Notes: generated by a model not told the origin, from the sequence alone. Shown: positions 37,673-48,407, numbered from the stretch's first letter. The stretch is DNA of 64,000 bases from Micromonospora yangpuensis (GCF_900091615.1 NZ_FMIA01000002.1:4340001-4404000); one strand, 5' to 3'. Numbers and translations are program-made.

Positions 37673-38016
37673 TATCGGGTCACTCCATTGCTCGGCAGCG
37701 GACGGCCCTCGCCGTCGACGGGAAGGTAGATGTCGCCGTCGCGCACGTCGACGGGGTAGACGGGTACGGGTTCGGTGGCGGGCAGCCCGGTGGGCTCACC
37801 GGTACGCAGGTCGAAACGGGATCCGTGCAGCCAGCATTCCAGCGTGCACCCGGAGACCTCGCCCTCGGACAGCGCGACGGCGGCGTGCGAGCACTCGTCC
37901 CGCACCGCGTAGAACCGGTCGTCCTCGGCGTGCACCAGGGCGATCGTCGTACCAGCGACGTCCGCGCTGATCACGCTGCCCTTCGGCACGTCCTCGGTCG
38001 AACAGATCCTGATCAT
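37672..38016 (-). CDS. Rieske-type ferredoxin in the suf operon
   Basis: 114 residues with one Rieske [2Fe-2S] domain. Ligand motifs are C-S-H in DECSHAAV (about 42-44) and C-W-L-H in LECWLHGS (about 61-64). Actinobacterial suf operons commonly contain this gene between sufD and sufC. It may carry electrons for cluster assembly, but its exact job is not established. Starts and stops overlap both neighbours by one base. Confidence 0.92.
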   Translation of the reverse strand: MIRICSTEDVPKGSVISADVAGTTIALVHAEDDRFYAVRDECSHAAVALSEGEVSGCTLECWLHGSRFDLRTGEPTGLPATEPVPVYPVDVRDGDIYLPVDGEGRPLPSNGVTR

Positions 38017-39158
38017 CAGGCACCGGCCCGGGTGAGTCGGGCCTCGATGGCCTCGCCCAGCCGCTCGCGCAGCTCCTCGACCGGGATCTTGTTGATCATC
38101 TCGGCGAAGAAGCCCCGGACCACCAGACGACGGGCCTCGGCCTCCGGGATCCCCCGGGCCATCAGGTAGAACAGCTGCTCGTCGTCGAAGCGGCCGGTCG
38201 CGCTGGCGTGACCGGCGCCGGCGATCTCGCCGGTCTCGATCTCCAGGTTGGGTACGGAGTCCGCCCGCGCGCCGTCGCTCAGCAGCAGGTTCCGGTTGAT
38301 CTCGTAGGTGTCGGTGCCGGTGGCCTCGGCCCGGATCAGCACGTCGCCCACCCAGACGGTGTGCGCGTCGTCGCCCTGCAGGGCACCCCGGTAACCGACG
38401 TGGCTGCGGCAGTCCGGCACGGTGTGGTCGACCAGCTGGCGGTGCTCCAGGTGCTGGCCGGAGTCGGCGAAGTAGAGGCCGTACAGCTCGGCCTCGCCAC
38501 CCCGGTCGGTGTACTCCACGCTGGTGTACTGCCGGACCAGGTCACCGCCGAGGGTGACCTGCACGTGGCTGACCCGCGCGTCGCGGCCCAGCCTGACCTT
38601 CAGGTGCTGGGCCTGCACCGCGTCGGCGGCCCAGTCGGCGACCGTGACCAGGGTCAGCTTCGCGCCGTCGGCCACCGCCACCTCGACGTTGTCGGCGAGC
38701 GTGGTCGATCCGGTGTGCTCCAGCACCACGGTCACCTCGGCGAACCGGCCCACCTCGACGAAGGTGTGCCCGAAGGCCAACTGCTCCGCACCGTCGCCGG
38801 TCACCCGTACGGTCACCGGCGCGTCCACCACGGTGTCCGCGGCGACCGCCAGCAGCAGCGCGTCGGCGGCCCCGCCGTAGGCCAGCGCGCTGATCCGGTC
38901 GACCGGGGTGAGCACGCTGCCCACCCGCGCGTCGCCGGTGTCGATCCGCTCGACGGTGACGCCCTCGGGCAGGTCACCGTGGGAGTGCCGGACCGCGCCG
39001 GTGGCGGTCTGGTCGTCACCGACCAGACCGCGCAACCGCTTGAGCGGGGTGAAGCGCCACTCCTCCTCCAGGCCGGTCAGGGCCGGGAAGTCGGCGACGT
39101 CGTACGAGCGGAGCGCCTGGGACTTGGTGCTGGGCGGCGCGGAAGCCTGAATGGTCAT
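38016..39158 (-). CDS. sufD: Fe-S scaffold subunit SufD
   Basis: 380 residues of the SufBD right-handed beta-helix core with the C-terminal helical domain (RGIPEAEARRLVVRGFFAEMINKIP). It forms the scaffold heterodimer with SufB. AAGGAAGAG precedes the ATG. Sixty-seven bases separate it from sufB, without a visible terminator. Confidence 0.94.
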   Translation of the reverse strand: MTIQASAPPSTKSQALRSYDVADFPALTGLEEEWRFTPLKRLRGLVGDDQTATGAVRHSHGDLPEGVTVERIDTGDARVGSVLTPVDRISALAYGGAADALLLAVAADTVVDAPVTVRVTGDGAEQLAFGHTFVEVGRFAEVTVVLEHTGSTTLADNVEVAVADGAKLTLVTVADWAADAVQAQHLKVRLGRDARVSHVQVTLGGDLVRQYTSVEYTDRGGEAELYGLYFADSGQHLEHRQLVDHTVPDCRSHVGYRGALQGDDAHTVWVGDVLIRAEATGTDTYEINRNLLLSDGARADSVPNLEIETGEIAGAGHASATGRFDDEQLFYLMARGIPEAEARRLVVRGFFAEMINKIPVEELRERLGEAIEARLTRAGA

Positions 39159-39225
39159 CTCTTCCTTGGTCTTCTGTCAGTGCGACGACGGTGTCCGGGG
39201 TGCGCGGACGGCGGTGTGGGCGGCC

Positions 39226-40656
39226 TCAGCCGACCGCGCCCTCCATCTGCAGCTCGATGAGGCGGTTGAGCTCCAGGGCGTACTCCATCGGGAGCTCCTT
39301 GGCGATCGGCTCGATGAAACCGCGCACGATCATCGCCATCGCCTCGTCCTCGCCCAGACCCCGGCTCATCAGGTAGAAGAGCTGGTCGTCACTGATCTTG
39401 GAGACGGTGGCCTCGTGCCCCATCGAGACGTCGTCCTCGCGGATGTCGACGTACGGGTACGTGTCGGAGCGGGAGATCGTGTCGACCAGCAGCGCGTCGC
39501 ACTTGACCGTGCTCGCGCTGTGGTGCGAGCCCTCCAGCACCTGCACCAGACCCCGGTACGAGGTCCGGCCGCCGCCCCGGGCGATCGACTTCGACACGAT
39601 GGACGAGGAGGTGTGCGGCGCGGCGTGCACCATCTTCGCGCCGGCGTCCTGGTGCTGACCCTCACCGGCCATCGCCACCGAGAGCACCTCGCCCTTGGCG
39701 TGCTCACCGGTCATGTAGACCGCCGGGTACTTCATGGTGACCTTGGAGCCGATGTTGCCGTCGACCCACTCCATGGTCGCGCCCTCGTGGCACACCGCGC
39801 GCTTGGTGACCAGGTTGTAGACGTTGTTCGACCAGTTCTGGATGGTCGTGTACCGACACCGGGCGTTCTTCTTGACGATGATCTCCACGACCGCGCTGTG
39901 CAGCGAGTCGGAGGAGTAGATCGGCGCGGTGCAGCCCTCGACGTAGTGCACGTACGCGCCCTCGTCGACGATGATCAGGGTCCGCTCGAACTGGCCCATG
40001 TTCTCCGTGTTGATCCGGAAGTAGGCCTGCAGCGGGATGTCCACGTGGACGCCCTTGGGCACGTAGATGAACGAGCCACCGGACCACACCGAGGTGTTCA
40101 GCGCGGCGAACTTGTTGTCGCCGACCGGGATCACCGTGCCGAAGTACTCCTTGAAGACGTCCTCGTGCTCGCGCAGCGCGGTGTCGGTGTCCAGGAAGAG
40201 CACGCCCTGCTCCTCCAGGTCCTCCCGGATCTTGTGGTAGACCACCTCGGACTCGTACTGGGCGGCGACCCCGGCGACCAGGCGCTGCTTCTCCGCCTCG
40301 GGGATGCCCAGCTTGTCGTAGGTGTTCTTGATGTCCTCGGGCAGGTCCTCCCAGCTGGCGGCCTGCTTCTCGGTGGAGCGTACGAAGTACTTGATGTTGT
40401 CGAAGTCGATCCCGGTGAGGTCGGCGCCCCAGGCCGGCATCGGCTTGCGGCCGAACAGGCGCAGGCCCTTGAGTCGCAGGTCGAGCATCCAGGCCGGCTC
40501 GTTCTTCTTGGCCGAGATGTCCCGCACCACCGCCTCGCTGAGGCCCCGCTGGGCGACCGACCCGGCGGCGTCGGGATCGGCCCAGCCGTACTCGTAGTTA
40601 CCCAGGGCGGCGAGCTGCTCCTCCTGGGTCAGGGGGGCGACGATCTGCTCGGTCAT
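39226..40656 (-). CDS. sufB: Fe-S scaffold subunit SufB
   Basis: 476 residues. The conserved stretch [23 protein letters not shown] with its cysteine and the C-terminal [18 protein letters not shown] are intact. No intein or insertion interrupts it, whereas some actinobacterial sufB genes carry one. The ATG overlaps the sufR stop by four bases, so it is coupled to the regulator. Confidence 0.96.
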   Translation of the reverse strand: MTEQIVAPLTQEEQLAALGNYEYGWADPDAAGSVAQRGLSEAVVRDISAKKNEPAWMLDLRLKGLRLFGRKPMPAWGADLTGIDFDNIKYFVRSTEKQAASWEDLPEDIKNTYDKLGIPEAEKQRLVAGVAAQYESEVVYHKIREDLEEQGVLFLDTDTALREHEDVFKEYFGTVIPVGDNKFAALNTSVWSGGSFIYVPKGVHVDIPLQAYFRINTENMGQFERTLIIVDEGAYVHYVEGCTAPIYSSDSLHSAVVEIIVKKNARCRYTTIQNWSNNVYNLVTKRAVCHEGATMEWVDGNIGSKVTMKYPAVYMTGEHAKGEVLSVAMAGEGQHQDAGAKMVHAAPHTSSSIVSKSIARGGGRTSYRGLVQVLEGSHHSASTVKCDALLVDTISRSDTYPYVDIREDDVSMGHEATVSKISDDQLFYLMSRGLGEDEAMAMIVRGFIEPIAKELPMEYALELNRLIELQMEGAVG

Positions 40657-41423
40657 CTATCTGTCCTCACAGTGGTGACGGGCTTTCCGGACTGGTCACG
40701 CCCCGGCTGGGCGGGAATGTGCGTGGTGCACACCCCGTCGCCGTGCGCGATGGTGGCCAGGCGCTGCACGTGGGTGCCGACCAGACGGGAGATCACCGCG
40801 GTCTCGGCCTCGCACAGCTGGGGGAACTCGGCGGCCACGTGCGCCACTGGGCAGTGGTGCTGGCAGAGCTGCCCGCCGGAGGCGATCGTGGTCGCGTTGG
40901 CAGCGTAACCCTCGGCGGTCAACGCCGCGGCAAGTGCCTCGGCCCGCGCCGGGAGATCGTCGCCGGCGTCCTCCATCGCGGAGCGGCAGCGGGCCTCCAG
41001 GGCGGCGACCTGGTCGGTGGCGAACGCCTCGACCGCGTCCGAGCCACCGGTACGGGCGATCCACCGCAGGGCGGCGGTGGCCATGTTGTCGTAGTGGTGG
41101 GTGCCGCAGCGGACCCGGGCCGCGTCGGTCAGCCCGAAGAGCTTGGCCGGTCGGCCCCGGCCCCGGTGCCCCCGGACGGTCTGCTCCCGGGCGGCCACGT
41201 CACCGTCGGCGAGCATCGCGTCGAGGTGCCGGCGGATCGCCGCCGGGCTCAGCCCGAGCGCGGCGCCCAACTGCGCGGCGGTGGTCGCCCCCTGCTCCAG
41301 CAGGAGCCGGGTGACCCGGTCCCGGGTCGAGACGTCGGCTGCGGGCGCGCTGCCGGACGGGGCCGCACCGGCGGCCAGACCGGCCGTCGGCCGGTGCCCG
41401 TGGAGCTCCGCCGCGTATTTCAC
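40653..41423 (-). CDS. sufR: Fe-S-sensing repressor SufR
   Basis: 256 residues. An N-terminal winged helix (about 35-100, [20 protein letters not shown] then [13 protein letters not shown]) reads DNA. The C-terminal domain has cysteines in [19 protein letters not shown] and DGVCTTH that would bind a [4Fe-4S] cluster. It represses the suf operon when clusters are sufficient. The GTG at 41423 is chosen over ATG 41459 because a promoter places transcription start exactly there and the upper ATG falls inside the -35. Confidence 0.92.
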   Translation of the reverse strand: MKYAAELHGHRPTAGLAAGAAPSGSAPAADVSTRDRVTRLLLEQGATTAAQLGAALGLSPAAIRRHLDAMLADGDVAAREQTVRGHRGRGRPAKLFGLTDAARVRCGTHHYDNMATAALRWIARTGGSDAVEAFATDQVAALEARCRSAMEDAGDDLPARAEALAAALTAEGYAANATTIASGGQLCQHHCPVAHVAAEFPQLCEAETAVISRLVGTHVQRLATIAHGDGVCTTHIPAQPGRDQSGKPVTTVRTDR

Positions 41424-41434
41424 AACGCCAACGT
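41420..41434 (-). promoter_or_regulatory. Candidate SufR operator
   Basis: On the minus strand the sequence is ACGTT-GGCGT-TGTGA, which has the 5-5-5 layout of the ACACT-N5-TGTGA site I recall for mycobacterial SufR, with the right half exact and the left half 3 of 5. It overlaps the -10 and the start codon, suiting autorepression. Confidence 0.4.
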
Positions 41435-41459
41435 TACGTATTTCCGGCAGGGGTGGCAA
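41431..41459 (-). promoter_or_regulatory. Leaderless promoter of the suf operon
   Basis: On the minus strand TTGCCA (41459-41454), a 17-bp spacer and TAACGT (41436-41431) are followed by 7 nt and then the GTG start of sufR. Both boxes and spacing are good, and there is no ribosome site. Confidence 0.7.
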
Positions 41460-41526
41460 ACCCGGGTCCGGGTGATCCGAACCACCGGTGCCCCGGAGCC
41501 GCCCGGACCCCGAGCACTACGGTGCG

Positions 41527-41539
41527 TAGGATTTGCGCC
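41527..41539 (+). promoter_or_regulatory. Probable leaderless promoter of ctaA
   Basis: taggat (41527-41532) lies 7 nt before the GTG start at 41540. No ribosome site is visible. The -35 is weak (cggacc region). Confidence 0.5.
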
Positions 41540-42511
41540 GTGACGCCCTCTGCCCGGCTTCCGGTATCCGCCACACTGCTCCGCCGCCTCGCGTTCGCGT
41601 CGATCGTCGCGAACGTCGCGATCGTCGGCACCGGCGGGCTGGTCCGGCTGACCGCCTCCGGTCTCGGCTGCCCCACCTGGCCCCGGTGCACCGACGACTC
41701 GTACACCACCACCGCCGAGATGGGCATGCACGGGGTGATCGAGTTCGGCAACCGGCTGCTCACCTTCGCGGTGGGGGCGATCGCACTGGCCGTAGTGGTG
41801 GCCGTGCTGAGCCACCGTCCCCGCCGGCCGGAGCTGGTGCCGCTGGCGGTCGGGGTGCTGCTGGGCATCCCCGCCCAGGCGGTGATCGGCGGCATCACCG
41901 TGCTCACCGACCTCAACCCGTGGGTGGTGGGGCTGCACTTCCTCGCCTCGATGGTGGTCATCGCGGTGGCGTACGCGCTCTGGCGGCGGATCAAGGATCC
42001 GGCCGGGCCGGTGGTGCCGGTGGTGCCGGTGGTGCCGGCGCCGCTGCGCACCCTGGCCCGGCTCACCGCCGTGGTCAGCGCCTCCGTGCTGGTGGTCGGG
42101 ACCTGGGTCACCGGCAGCGGCCCGCACGCCGGCGACCACGGCGCGGCCCGCAACGGCCTTGACCCGCAGACTATCTCCCAGCTCCACGCCGACGGCGTCT
42201 TCCTGCTGATCGGGCTCTCCGTGGCGCTGGTCTTCGCCTTCCGCGCCGTGGGCGCGGCGCACGCCGCCCGGGCCGCCGGGATCCTGGTCGCGGTGGAGCT
42301 GGGTCAGGGCCTGATCGGTGTCGTGCAGTACCTCACCGACCTGCCCGCGCTGCTGGTCGGCGCGCACATGGTCGGCTCCTGCCTGGTGCTGCTGGCCACC
42401 CTGTCGATGCTCTGGTCGACCCGCGAGCGCCGCCCGGTTCAGCCCGGCCGCGACGACGACAGGCGGCCGGCGATGGCCTCGGCCAGCCGGTCGGCGGCAC
42501 CCTCGGCGTAG
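41540..42511 (+). CDS. ctaA: Heme A synthase
   Basis: 323 residues with eight membrane segments in two four-helix repeats. It oxidises heme O to heme A for aa3 cytochrome oxidase. Family features include GGLVRLTASGLGCPTWPRC near the N-terminus, HGVIEFGNRLLT with a heme-ligand histidine, and later HADGVFLLIG and VGAHMVGSC. The GTG start is set by the promoter. The last 24 codons overlap the antiparallel ATP-grasp gene by 73 bp. CtaB, the preceding enzyme, is encoded 1.3 kb further on the other strand. Confidence 0.93.
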   Translation: MTPSARLPVSATLLRRLAFASIVANVAIVGTGGLVRLTASGLGCPTWPRCTDDSYTTTAEMGMHGVIEFGNRLLTFAVGAIALAVVVAVLSHRPRRPELVPLAVGVLLGIPAQAVIGGITVLTDLNPWVVGLHFLASMVVIAVAYALWRRIKDPAGPVVPVVPVVPAPLRTLARLTAVVSASVLVVGTWVTGSGPHAGDHGAARNGLDPQTISQLHADGVFLLIGLSVALVFAFRAVGAAHAARAAGILVAVELGQGLIGVVQYLTDLPALLVGAHMVGSCLVLLATLSMLWSTRERRPVQPGRDDDRRPAMASASRSAAPSA

Positions 42512-43356
42512 CCGAGGAAGAGCGACGGCTCGGCCAGCTCCAGCTCGACCAGCACCGGCGCGCCATCCGGACCGGCGATCAGGTCCACCCGGGCGTAGAG
42601 CAGCTGGCCCGGGCCGCCCGGCACGGTCGCCAGGGCCTTCCCGGCAACCGCCAGCTGGTCGGCGGTGGCGCTGCGGGCGGTGATCTCCTCCGGCCGGTAC
42701 AGGCCGGGCGCACGAAGGTCCGGGCCGGTGAGGATCGGGCCCTTGCGGATCGCGTGGCTGAAGACCGGGCCGTCCGGGCCGGCCAGGAAGAGCAGCGCGG
42801 TCTCGCCGTCGGTGTCCACCGCGCTCAGGTACGGCTGCACCATGACCGTCCGGCCGGCCGCCGTGAGCCGACGGACGTGGGCCACGGCCAACTCGCGGTG
42901 CCGGGGGTCGGCCGGGTCGTACCGGCCGGTGTCCTGGCTGCCCGCGCTGACCGCCGGCTTGACCACGTACTCGCCGGGCCCGGTCGGGGGTTGCCAGTGC
43001 TGACCGGGCTCGACCCAGCTGGTGGGCACGGTGGGCACCCCGGCCCGGCCCAGCTCGGCCAGGTACCGCTTGTCGGTGTTCCAGCCGACCACCCCGGCCG
43101 GGTTGGCCAGCCGGGGCACCCGGGTCGCCCAGGCGACGAAGTCGTCCCGGCGTGGCACGTAGTCCCACGGGGAACGGAGCACCACCAGGTCGTAGCCGGC
43201 CCAGTCGACCCGTGGGTCGTCCCAGACCTCCGGTACGGCGGTGACGCCCCGGGCGGCCAGCGGGGCGATCACCAGGCGGTCGTCCGCCTCCAGCTCCGCG
43301 AACTCGGTGCAGGTGACCAGGGCGATCCGCGCCCCGGCCCGGGTGCCGCCGGTCAT
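42439..43356 (-). CDS. ATP-grasp domain protein of unknown function
   Basis: 305 residues. The N-terminal part (about 10-95) resembles a pre-ATP-grasp fold with YDLVVLRSPWDY; the ATP-grasp domain follows with EYVVKPAVSAGSQDTGRY (ATP-binding Lys), VMVQPYLSAV and the magnesium site ARVDLIAGPDGAPVLVELELAEPSLFL. It resembles RimK-like ligases, so it may form amide bonds between a carboxylate and an amine, but substrates are unknown. The ATG at 43356 leaves a 5-bp gap after the next gene upstream, which suggests cotranscription. Its 3' end overlaps ctaA. Confidence 0.82.
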   Translation of the reverse strand: MTGGTRAGARIALVTCTEFAELEADDRLVIAPLAARGVTAVPEVWDDPRVDWAGYDLVVLRSPWDYVPRRDDFVAWATRVPRLANPAGVVGWNTDKRYLAELGRAGVPTVPTSWVEPGQHWQPPTGPGEYVVKPAVSAGSQDTGRYDPADPRHRELAVAHVRRLTAAGRTVMVQPYLSAVDTDGETALLFLAGPDGPVFSHAIRKGPILTGPDLRAPGLYRPEEITARSATADQLAVAGKALATVPGGPGQLLYARVDLIAGPDGAPVLVELELAEPSLFLGYAEGAADRLAEAIAGRLSSSRPG

Positions 43357-43361
43357 CGCGG

Positions 43362-43694
43362 TCAGCGGGCCATCGTCCGGCGGGCCATCGACCGCCACAG
43401 GTCGTTGCTCGGCCGCATCTGGTCCATCAGCTCCCGCTCCCAGGCGTTCTCCACGTCCACTCCCGCCTCGGCGCAGGCCTGGCGGGCGGTGACGGTGTCC
43501 TCGGCGAACTGGTCGCCCCAGGCACCGTCGGTGCCGACCAGGACGATGCGCGCTCCGCGCTTGCCGACGTACTCGACGACCGCCTTCGCGCCGCCGTGGC
43601 TGGCGGCGAACGACCGGATTCCCGCGACCAGGCCGTTGGGGGCCGGCGCGGGGGTCTGCTCGGCGGTCAGGGTTGTATCGGAACCATCTGCCAT
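43362..43694 (-). CDS. Small conserved-looking protein of unknown function
   Basis: 110 residues, soluble. The segment GLVAGIRSFAASHGGAKAVVEYVG followed by ARIVLVGTDGAWGDQFAEDTVTARQACAEAGV looks like a compact alpha/beta domain. I do not recognise a family. No ribosome site precedes ATG 43694, but taggct lies 7 nt upstream on the minus strand, so it may be leaderless. It is followed 5 bp later by the ATP-grasp gene, which it may serve or accompany. Confidence 0.65.
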   Translation of the reverse strand: MADGSDTTLTAEQTPAPAPNGLVAGIRSFAASHGGAKAVVEYVGKRGARIVLVGTDGAWGDQFAEDTVTARQACAEAGVDVENAWERELMDQMRPSNDLWRSMARRTMAR

Positions 43695-43851
43695 GACGCG
43701 AAGCCTAAGCAGACTTCGGATGACACGCGGCGGAACCATCAACTATTTGTGATGCCGATTACGAAAAGGTTTAGCCTTGCTCCGCAGCGTAATGCCCGGA
43801 TATATCCGCTTATGACGGGACCAAATGCACCAGAAACGGTGCCGGCGTGGC

Positions 43852-44808
43852 TCAGATCAGCGCGTCCAGGGCGACCGCGGCGAAGACGATGGTCAGGTAC
43901 GTCGTCGACCAGTGGAACAGCCGCATCGGCCGGACCGCCTCGCCACGGGTCACCCGCCCGCAGAGCCGGTGCGCCTCCAGCAGGAAGATGCCCCCGACCA
44001 CCAGGGTGGGCACGCCGTAGATGGCGCTCATGCCCAGCGGCCAGAGGGCCAACGAGGTCAGCACGGTGAGCCAGGCGAAGATCAGGATCTCGGCGTTGAC
44101 CCGACGGGCCGAGGCCACCACCGGCAGCATCGGGATGCCGGCCCGGGCGTAGTCGTCCTTGTACTTCATGGCCAGCGGGTAGAAGTGCGGCATCTGCCAG
44201 AAGAAGACCACCGCGAAGAGCACCCAGGCGGCCGGGGCCAGCGACCCGGTCACCGCCGCCCAGCCGATCAGCACCGGCGCGGCCCCGCACGCCCCACCCC
44301 AGAAGGTGTTGGCCGTCGTGGTGCGCTTGAGCCAGAGCGTGTAGACCAGGTCGTAGTAGAGAATCGCGGCGAGGGTGAGCCCGGCGGCCAGCAGGTTGGT
44401 GAAGACCGCCATCAGGGCCACCGACACCGCCGCCAGCACCAGCCCGAACACCAACGCGCTGCGCGGCGACACGGTGTGCGCGGGCAGCGGGCGCCGCTTG
44501 GTGCGCCGCATCAACTGGTCGATGTCCCGGTCGATGTAGCAGTTGAGCACGCTGGCCGCGCCGGCGGCGAGCGAACCGCCGACCAGCACCACCGCCACCA
44601 GCCAGAGCGAGGGCAGCCCGCCGTGCGCCAGCATCATCGCCGGCACCGTGGTGACCAACAGCAACTCGACGATCCGGGGCTTGGTGAGCGTGACGTAGGC
44701 CGAGACGACCGCCCGCACGTCCCGCCGTACCACCGGCGGCGCGTCGTCCGTCCGCACCGGCGGTGGCCCGGCAGGTTTGCTGACGGGGCGCTCGGTGATC
44801 ATGCTCAC
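43852..44808 (-). CDS. ctaB: Protoheme IX farnesyltransferase (heme O synthase)
   Basis: 318 residues, UbiA-type prenyltransferase with about eight membrane segments. It attaches farnesyl to heme B, making heme O for CtaA. The first Asp-rich motif is [21 protein letters not shown] and the second is [14 protein letters not shown]; the N-terminal [11 protein letters not shown] is typical. The GTG at 44808 is favoured by AAGGTGG 6 nt upstream; ATG 44802 is two codons further in. It is divergent from tkt, an arrangement common in Actinobacteria. Confidence 0.93.
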   Translation of the reverse strand: MSMITERPVSKPAGPPPVRTDDAPPVVRRDVRAVVSAYVTLTKPRIVELLLVTTVPAMMLAHGGLPSLWLVAVVLVGGSLAAGAASVLNCYIDRDIDQLMRRTKRRPLPAHTVSPRSALVFGLVLAAVSVALMAVFTNLLAAGLTLAAILYYDLVYTLWLKRTTTANTFWGGACGAAPVLIGWAAVTGSLAPAAWVLFAVVFFWQMPHFYPLAMKYKDDYARAGIPMLPVVASARRVNAEILIFAWLTVLTSLALWPLGMSAIYGVPTLVVGGIFLLEAHRLCGRVTRGEAVRPMRLFHWSTTYLTIVFAAVALDALI

Positions 44809-45075
44809 GGATTGCCACCTTCCGGCATCGGCAGGGGGAGTTCGAGTCGGTCGGGGCCCGGAATCCGGGGCCACACACCGACCGACAGCCTACGCGTCGC
44901 CGTTTGCGCTGCCCGGGCGACCCGACAACGGTGCGCCCGTCGTCACAGTACGAGATGAACGATCCACCGGGTCCGTCCCGTACCTCAGACCATGCAGAGA
45001 TCCCTGGGCGGATGTTTAGAACCGCTCGATAGGGTCATCACCGAGGGTTCCGCCCAACCGAGGAGCACATACATC

Positions 45076-47214
45076 GTGGCTGCCAACCGACCCGCGCACT
45101 CGACACTGAACTGGACCGACCTCGACCGGCGGGCGGTGGACACCGTCCGCGTACTGGCCATGGACGCCGTGGAGAAATCCGGCAACGGCCACCCCGGCAC
45201 CGCGATGAGCCTCGCTCCCGCGGCCTACCTTCTGTTCAACCGGGTCATGCGGCACAACCCGACCGACCCGAACTGGCCCGGCCGGGACCGCTTCGTGCTC
45301 TCCGCCGGGCACTCCAGTCTGACCCTGTACATCCAGCTCTTCCTCGCCGGGTACCCGTTGAGCCTGGACGACCTGAAGGCGCTGCGGCAGTGGGGCTCGC
45401 TGACCCCGGGTCACCCGGAGCACGGCCACACCCCGGGCGTGGAGACCACCACCGGGCCGCTCGGCCAGGGGCTGGGCAACGCGGTCGGGATGGCGATGGC
45501 GGCCCGCCGCGAGCGGGGGCTGTTCGACCCGGACGCCGAGCCGGGCGCGTCGGTCTTCGACCACCAGATCTGGTGCATCGCCTCCGACGGTGACATCGAG
45601 GAGGGCATCAGCCACGAGGCCAGCGCGCTCGCCGGCCACCAGCAGCTGGGCAACCTCACCCTGATCTACGACGACAACGAGATCTCGATCGAGGACGACA
45701 CCCGGATCGCGATGAGCGAGGACGTCGCCGCCCGGTACGCGGCGTACGGCTGGCACGTGCAGACCGTCGACTGGCGCACCGGCGACGCCGACCAGGGCGA
45801 CTACCACGAGAACGTCGAGGCGCTCTTCGAGGCGCTTACCGCCGCCCGGGCCGAGACCAACCGGCCGTCGTTCATCGCGCTGCGCACCATCATCGGCTGG
45901 CCCGCGCCGAACAAGCAGAACACCGGCAAGATCCACGGCTCGGCGCTAGGCGCCGACGAGGTCGCCGCCACCAAGCAGATCCTCGGCTTCGACCCGGCCC
46001 GCACCTTCGACGTCGACGAGGAGGTCCTCGGCCACGCCCGGCAGGTGGTCGGCCGGGGCGGCGAGGCCCAGCAGGAGTGGCAGCAGGCGTACGACAAGTG
46101 GGCCGAGGCCAACCCGGAGCGCAAGGCGCTGCACGACCGGCTGGCCGGGCGGATCCTGCCCGACGGCTGGACCGAGGCGCTGCCGACCTTCCCCGCCGAC
46201 GCCAAGGGCGTGGCCACCCGGGCCGCCTCCGGCAAGGTCCTGGAGGCTCTCGCCCCGGTGCTGCCCGAGCTGTGGGGCGGCTCGGCCGACCTGGCCGAGA
46301 GCAACAACACCACCATGAAGGGCGAGCCGTCGTTCGTCCCGGCGGTGCACGCCACCAAGGACTTCCCCGGTCACGAGTACGGCCGCACCCTGCACTTCGG
46401 CATCCGTGAGCACGCCATGGGCGCGATCCTCAACGGCATCGCCCTGCACGGCGGCACCCGCCCGTACGGCGGCACGTTCCTGGTCTTCAGCGACTACATG
46501 CGCCCCTCGGTGCGGCTGGCCGCGCTGATGAAGCTGCCGGTCACCTACGTCTGGACGCACGACTCGATCGGGCTGGGCGAGGACGGCCCCACCCACCAGC
46601 CGGTGGAGCACCTGACCGCGCTGCGGGCCATCCCCGGCCTGGACGTGGTCCGTCCCGCCGACGCCAACGAGACCGCCTGGGCGTGGCGGCAGGCCCTGGA
46701 GCACACCGACCGGCCGACCGCGCTGGCGCTGAGCCGTCAGGCGCTGCCGACCCTGGACCGCACGGTGGTGGCCGGCGCCGAGGGGACCGCCAAGGGCGGT
46801 TACGTGCTGGCCGAGGCGTCCACCGGCAAGCCGCAGGTGATCATCATCGGCACCGGTTCCGAGGTGCAGCTCTGCCTGACCGCCCGGGAGCGGCTGGAGG
46901 CCGAGGGCACCCCCGCCCGGGTCGTCTCGATGCCCTGCCAGGAGTGGTTCTTCGCCCAGGACGAGGCGTACCGCGAGTCGGTGCTGCCCCGTGGGGTAAA
47001 GGCACGGGTGAGCGTGGAGGCCGGCATCGCGATGTCCTGGCGGGGCATCGTCGGCGACGGTGGCGAGTGCGTGAGCCTGGAGCACTACGGCGCGAGCGCT
47101 CCGCACTCCGTGCTCTTCGAGCAGTTCGGTTTCACGCCCGACCGGATCATCGCCGCCGCGCACGCGGCGTTGAGCCGGCAGGGCGACATCACCGGTTTCA
47201 CCACCGGCAACTGA
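45076..47214 (+). CDS. tkt: Transketolase
   Basis: 712 residues. Thiamine-diphosphate enzyme of the non-oxidative pentose phosphate pathway. Visible features are [13 protein letters not shown], the TPP/Mg motif [17 protein letters not shown] with [24 protein letters not shown] and the C-terminal domain from about residue 560. The start is GTG with GAGGAG upstream. It is first in tkt-tal-pgi-zwf-opcA-pgl, so it should be co-expressed with the NADPH-generating branch. Confidence 0.96.
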   Translation: MAANRPAHSTLNWTDLDRRAVDTVRVLAMDAVEKSGNGHPGTAMSLAPAAYLLFNRVMRHNPTDPNWPGRDRFVLSAGHSSLTLYIQLFLAGYPLSLDDLKALRQWGSLTPGHPEHGHTPGVETTTGPLGQGLGNAVGMAMAARRERGLFDPDAEPGASVFDHQIWCIASDGDIEEGISHEASALAGHQQLGNLTLIYDDNEISIEDDTRIAMSEDVAARYAAYGWHVQTVDWRTGDADQGDYHENVEALFEALTAARAETNRPSFIALRTIIGWPAPNKQNTGKIHGSALGADEVAATKQILGFDPARTFDVDEEVLGHARQVVGRGGEAQQEWQQAYDKWAEANPERKALHDRLAGRILPDGWTEALPTFPADAKGVATRAASGKVLEALAPVLPELWGGSADLAESNNTTMKGEPSFVPAVHATKDFPGHEYGRTLHFGIREHAMGAILNGIALHGGTRPYGGTFLVFSDYMRPSVRLAALMKLPVTYVWTHDSIGLGEDGPTHQPVEHLTALRAIPGLDVVRPADANETAWAWRQALEHTDRPTALALSRQALPTLDRTVVAGAEGTAKGGYVLAEASTGKPQVIIIGTGSEVQLCLTARERLEAEGTPARVVSMPCQEWFFAQDEAYRESVLPRGVKARVSVEAGIAMSWRGIVGDGGECVSLEHYGASAPHSVLFEQFGFTPDRIIAAAHAALSRQGDITGFTTGN

Positions 47215-47228
47215 GGGAGCGGCAGCGC

Positions 47229-48407
47229 ATGACAGACAGACTGGGTGAGCTCACCGCCGCGGGAGTGGCGGTCTGGCTCGACGATCTTTCCAGGGTGCGG
47301 CTCAGCTCGGGCGGGCTGGACCAGCTCCGCCGGGAGCAGCACGTGGCCGGGGTGACCACCAACCCGACCATCTTCGCCAAGGCGCTCAGCGACGCCGACG
47401 AGTACAACTGGCAGTTGCGGGACCTGGCCACCCGGGGCGTGGACGTCGAAGAGGCGGTCCGCATGCTCACCACGTACGACGTGCGGTGGGCGTGTGACGT
47501 GATGCGGCCCTCGTACGACGGCAGCGCCGGGGTCGACGGCCGGGTCTCCATCGAGGTCGACCCCCGGGTGGCCCACGACAGCGACAAGACCCTCGCCGAG
47601 GCCAAGGCGCTGTGGTGGCTGGTGGACCGGCCCAACCTGTTCATCAAGATCCCGGCCACCGAGGCCGGCCTGCCGGCGATCACCAAGACCCTGGCCGAGG
47701 GGATCAGCGTCAACGTCACGCTGATCTTCGGGCTGGACCGCTACTCGGCGGTGATGGAGGCCTTCCTCGCCGGGCTGGAGCAGGCCAAGGCCAACGGCCA
47801 CGACCTGTCCAAGATCGGCTCGGTGGCCTCGTTCTTCGTCTCCCGGGTCGACTCCGAGGTCGACAAGCGACTGGAGAAGATCGGCTCCGAGCAGGCCAAG
47901 GCGCTGCGCGGCAAGGCCGCCGTGGCCAACGCCCAGCTCGCCTACGAGCGCTACGGCGAGGTCTTCTCCTCCGACCGCTGGCAGGCCCTGGCCGACGCCG
48001 GCGCCCACCCGCAGCGCCCGCTCTGGGCATCCACCTCGACGAAGAACCCGGACTACCGGGACGTCATCTATGTCGAGGAGCTGATCGCCCCGGGCACCGT
48101 CAACACCATGCCCGAGTCGGTGGTGCAGGCGTACGCCGAGCACGGCGAGACCCAGGCGGACACCATCACCGGCTCGTACGACGCGGCCCGGCAGGTCTTC
48201 GACGACCTCGCGTCGGTCGGCGTCGACATGTCGGACGTGATCGCCACCCTGGAGCGCGAGGGGGTGGAGAAGTTCGAGGCGAGCTGGCAGGAGCTGCTCG
48301 ACGGGGTCCGCAAGTCGCTGACCGCCGCGGCCCAGGGCACCGGTGCGCCGAACCAGGCCGCCCAGGACAACGCCGCCGCCGCCCAGCAGGCCGGAGGCAA
48401 CGCATGA
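47229..48407 (+). CDS. tal: Transaldolase
   Basis: 392 residues. The Schiff-base lysine is in [16 protein letters not shown] and the phosphate site region is [11 protein letters not shown]-terminal [13 protein letters not shown] is typical of the long actinobacterial type. The C-terminus adds an Ala/Gln-rich tail ending AQQAGGNA. It lies 14 bp after tkt and is joined to pgi by a duplicated junction. Confidence 0.95.
   Translation: MTDRLGELTAAGVAVWLDDLSRVRLSSGGLDQLRREQHVAGVTTNPTIFAKALSDADEYNWQLRDLATRGVDVEEAVRMLTTYDVRWACDVMRPSYDGSAGVDGRVSIEVDPRVAHDSDKTLAEAKALWWLVDRPNLFIKIPATEAGLPAITKTLAEGISVNVTLIFGLDRYSAVMEAFLAGLEQAKANGHDLSKIGSVASFFVSRVDSEVDKRLEKIGSEQAKALRGKAAVANAQLAYERYGEVFSSDRWQALADAGAHPQRPLWASTSTKNPDYRDVIYVEELIAPGTVNTMPESVVQAYAEHGETQADTITGSYDAARQVFDDLASVGVDMSDVIATLEREGVEKFEASWQELLDGVRKSLTAAAQGTGAPNQAAQDNAAAAQQAGGNA

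Noticed and set aside
43760..43780. Iron-box-like aaaggtttagcctt near a downstream gap of ctaB
   Set aside because: It matches too few positions of the IdeR/DmdR consensus and does not precede a gene start on either strand.
43797..43808. Perfect palindrome cggatatatccg
   Set aside because: Only 12 bp, located 3' to both convergent or adjacent genes, and not linked to any promoter; may be chance.
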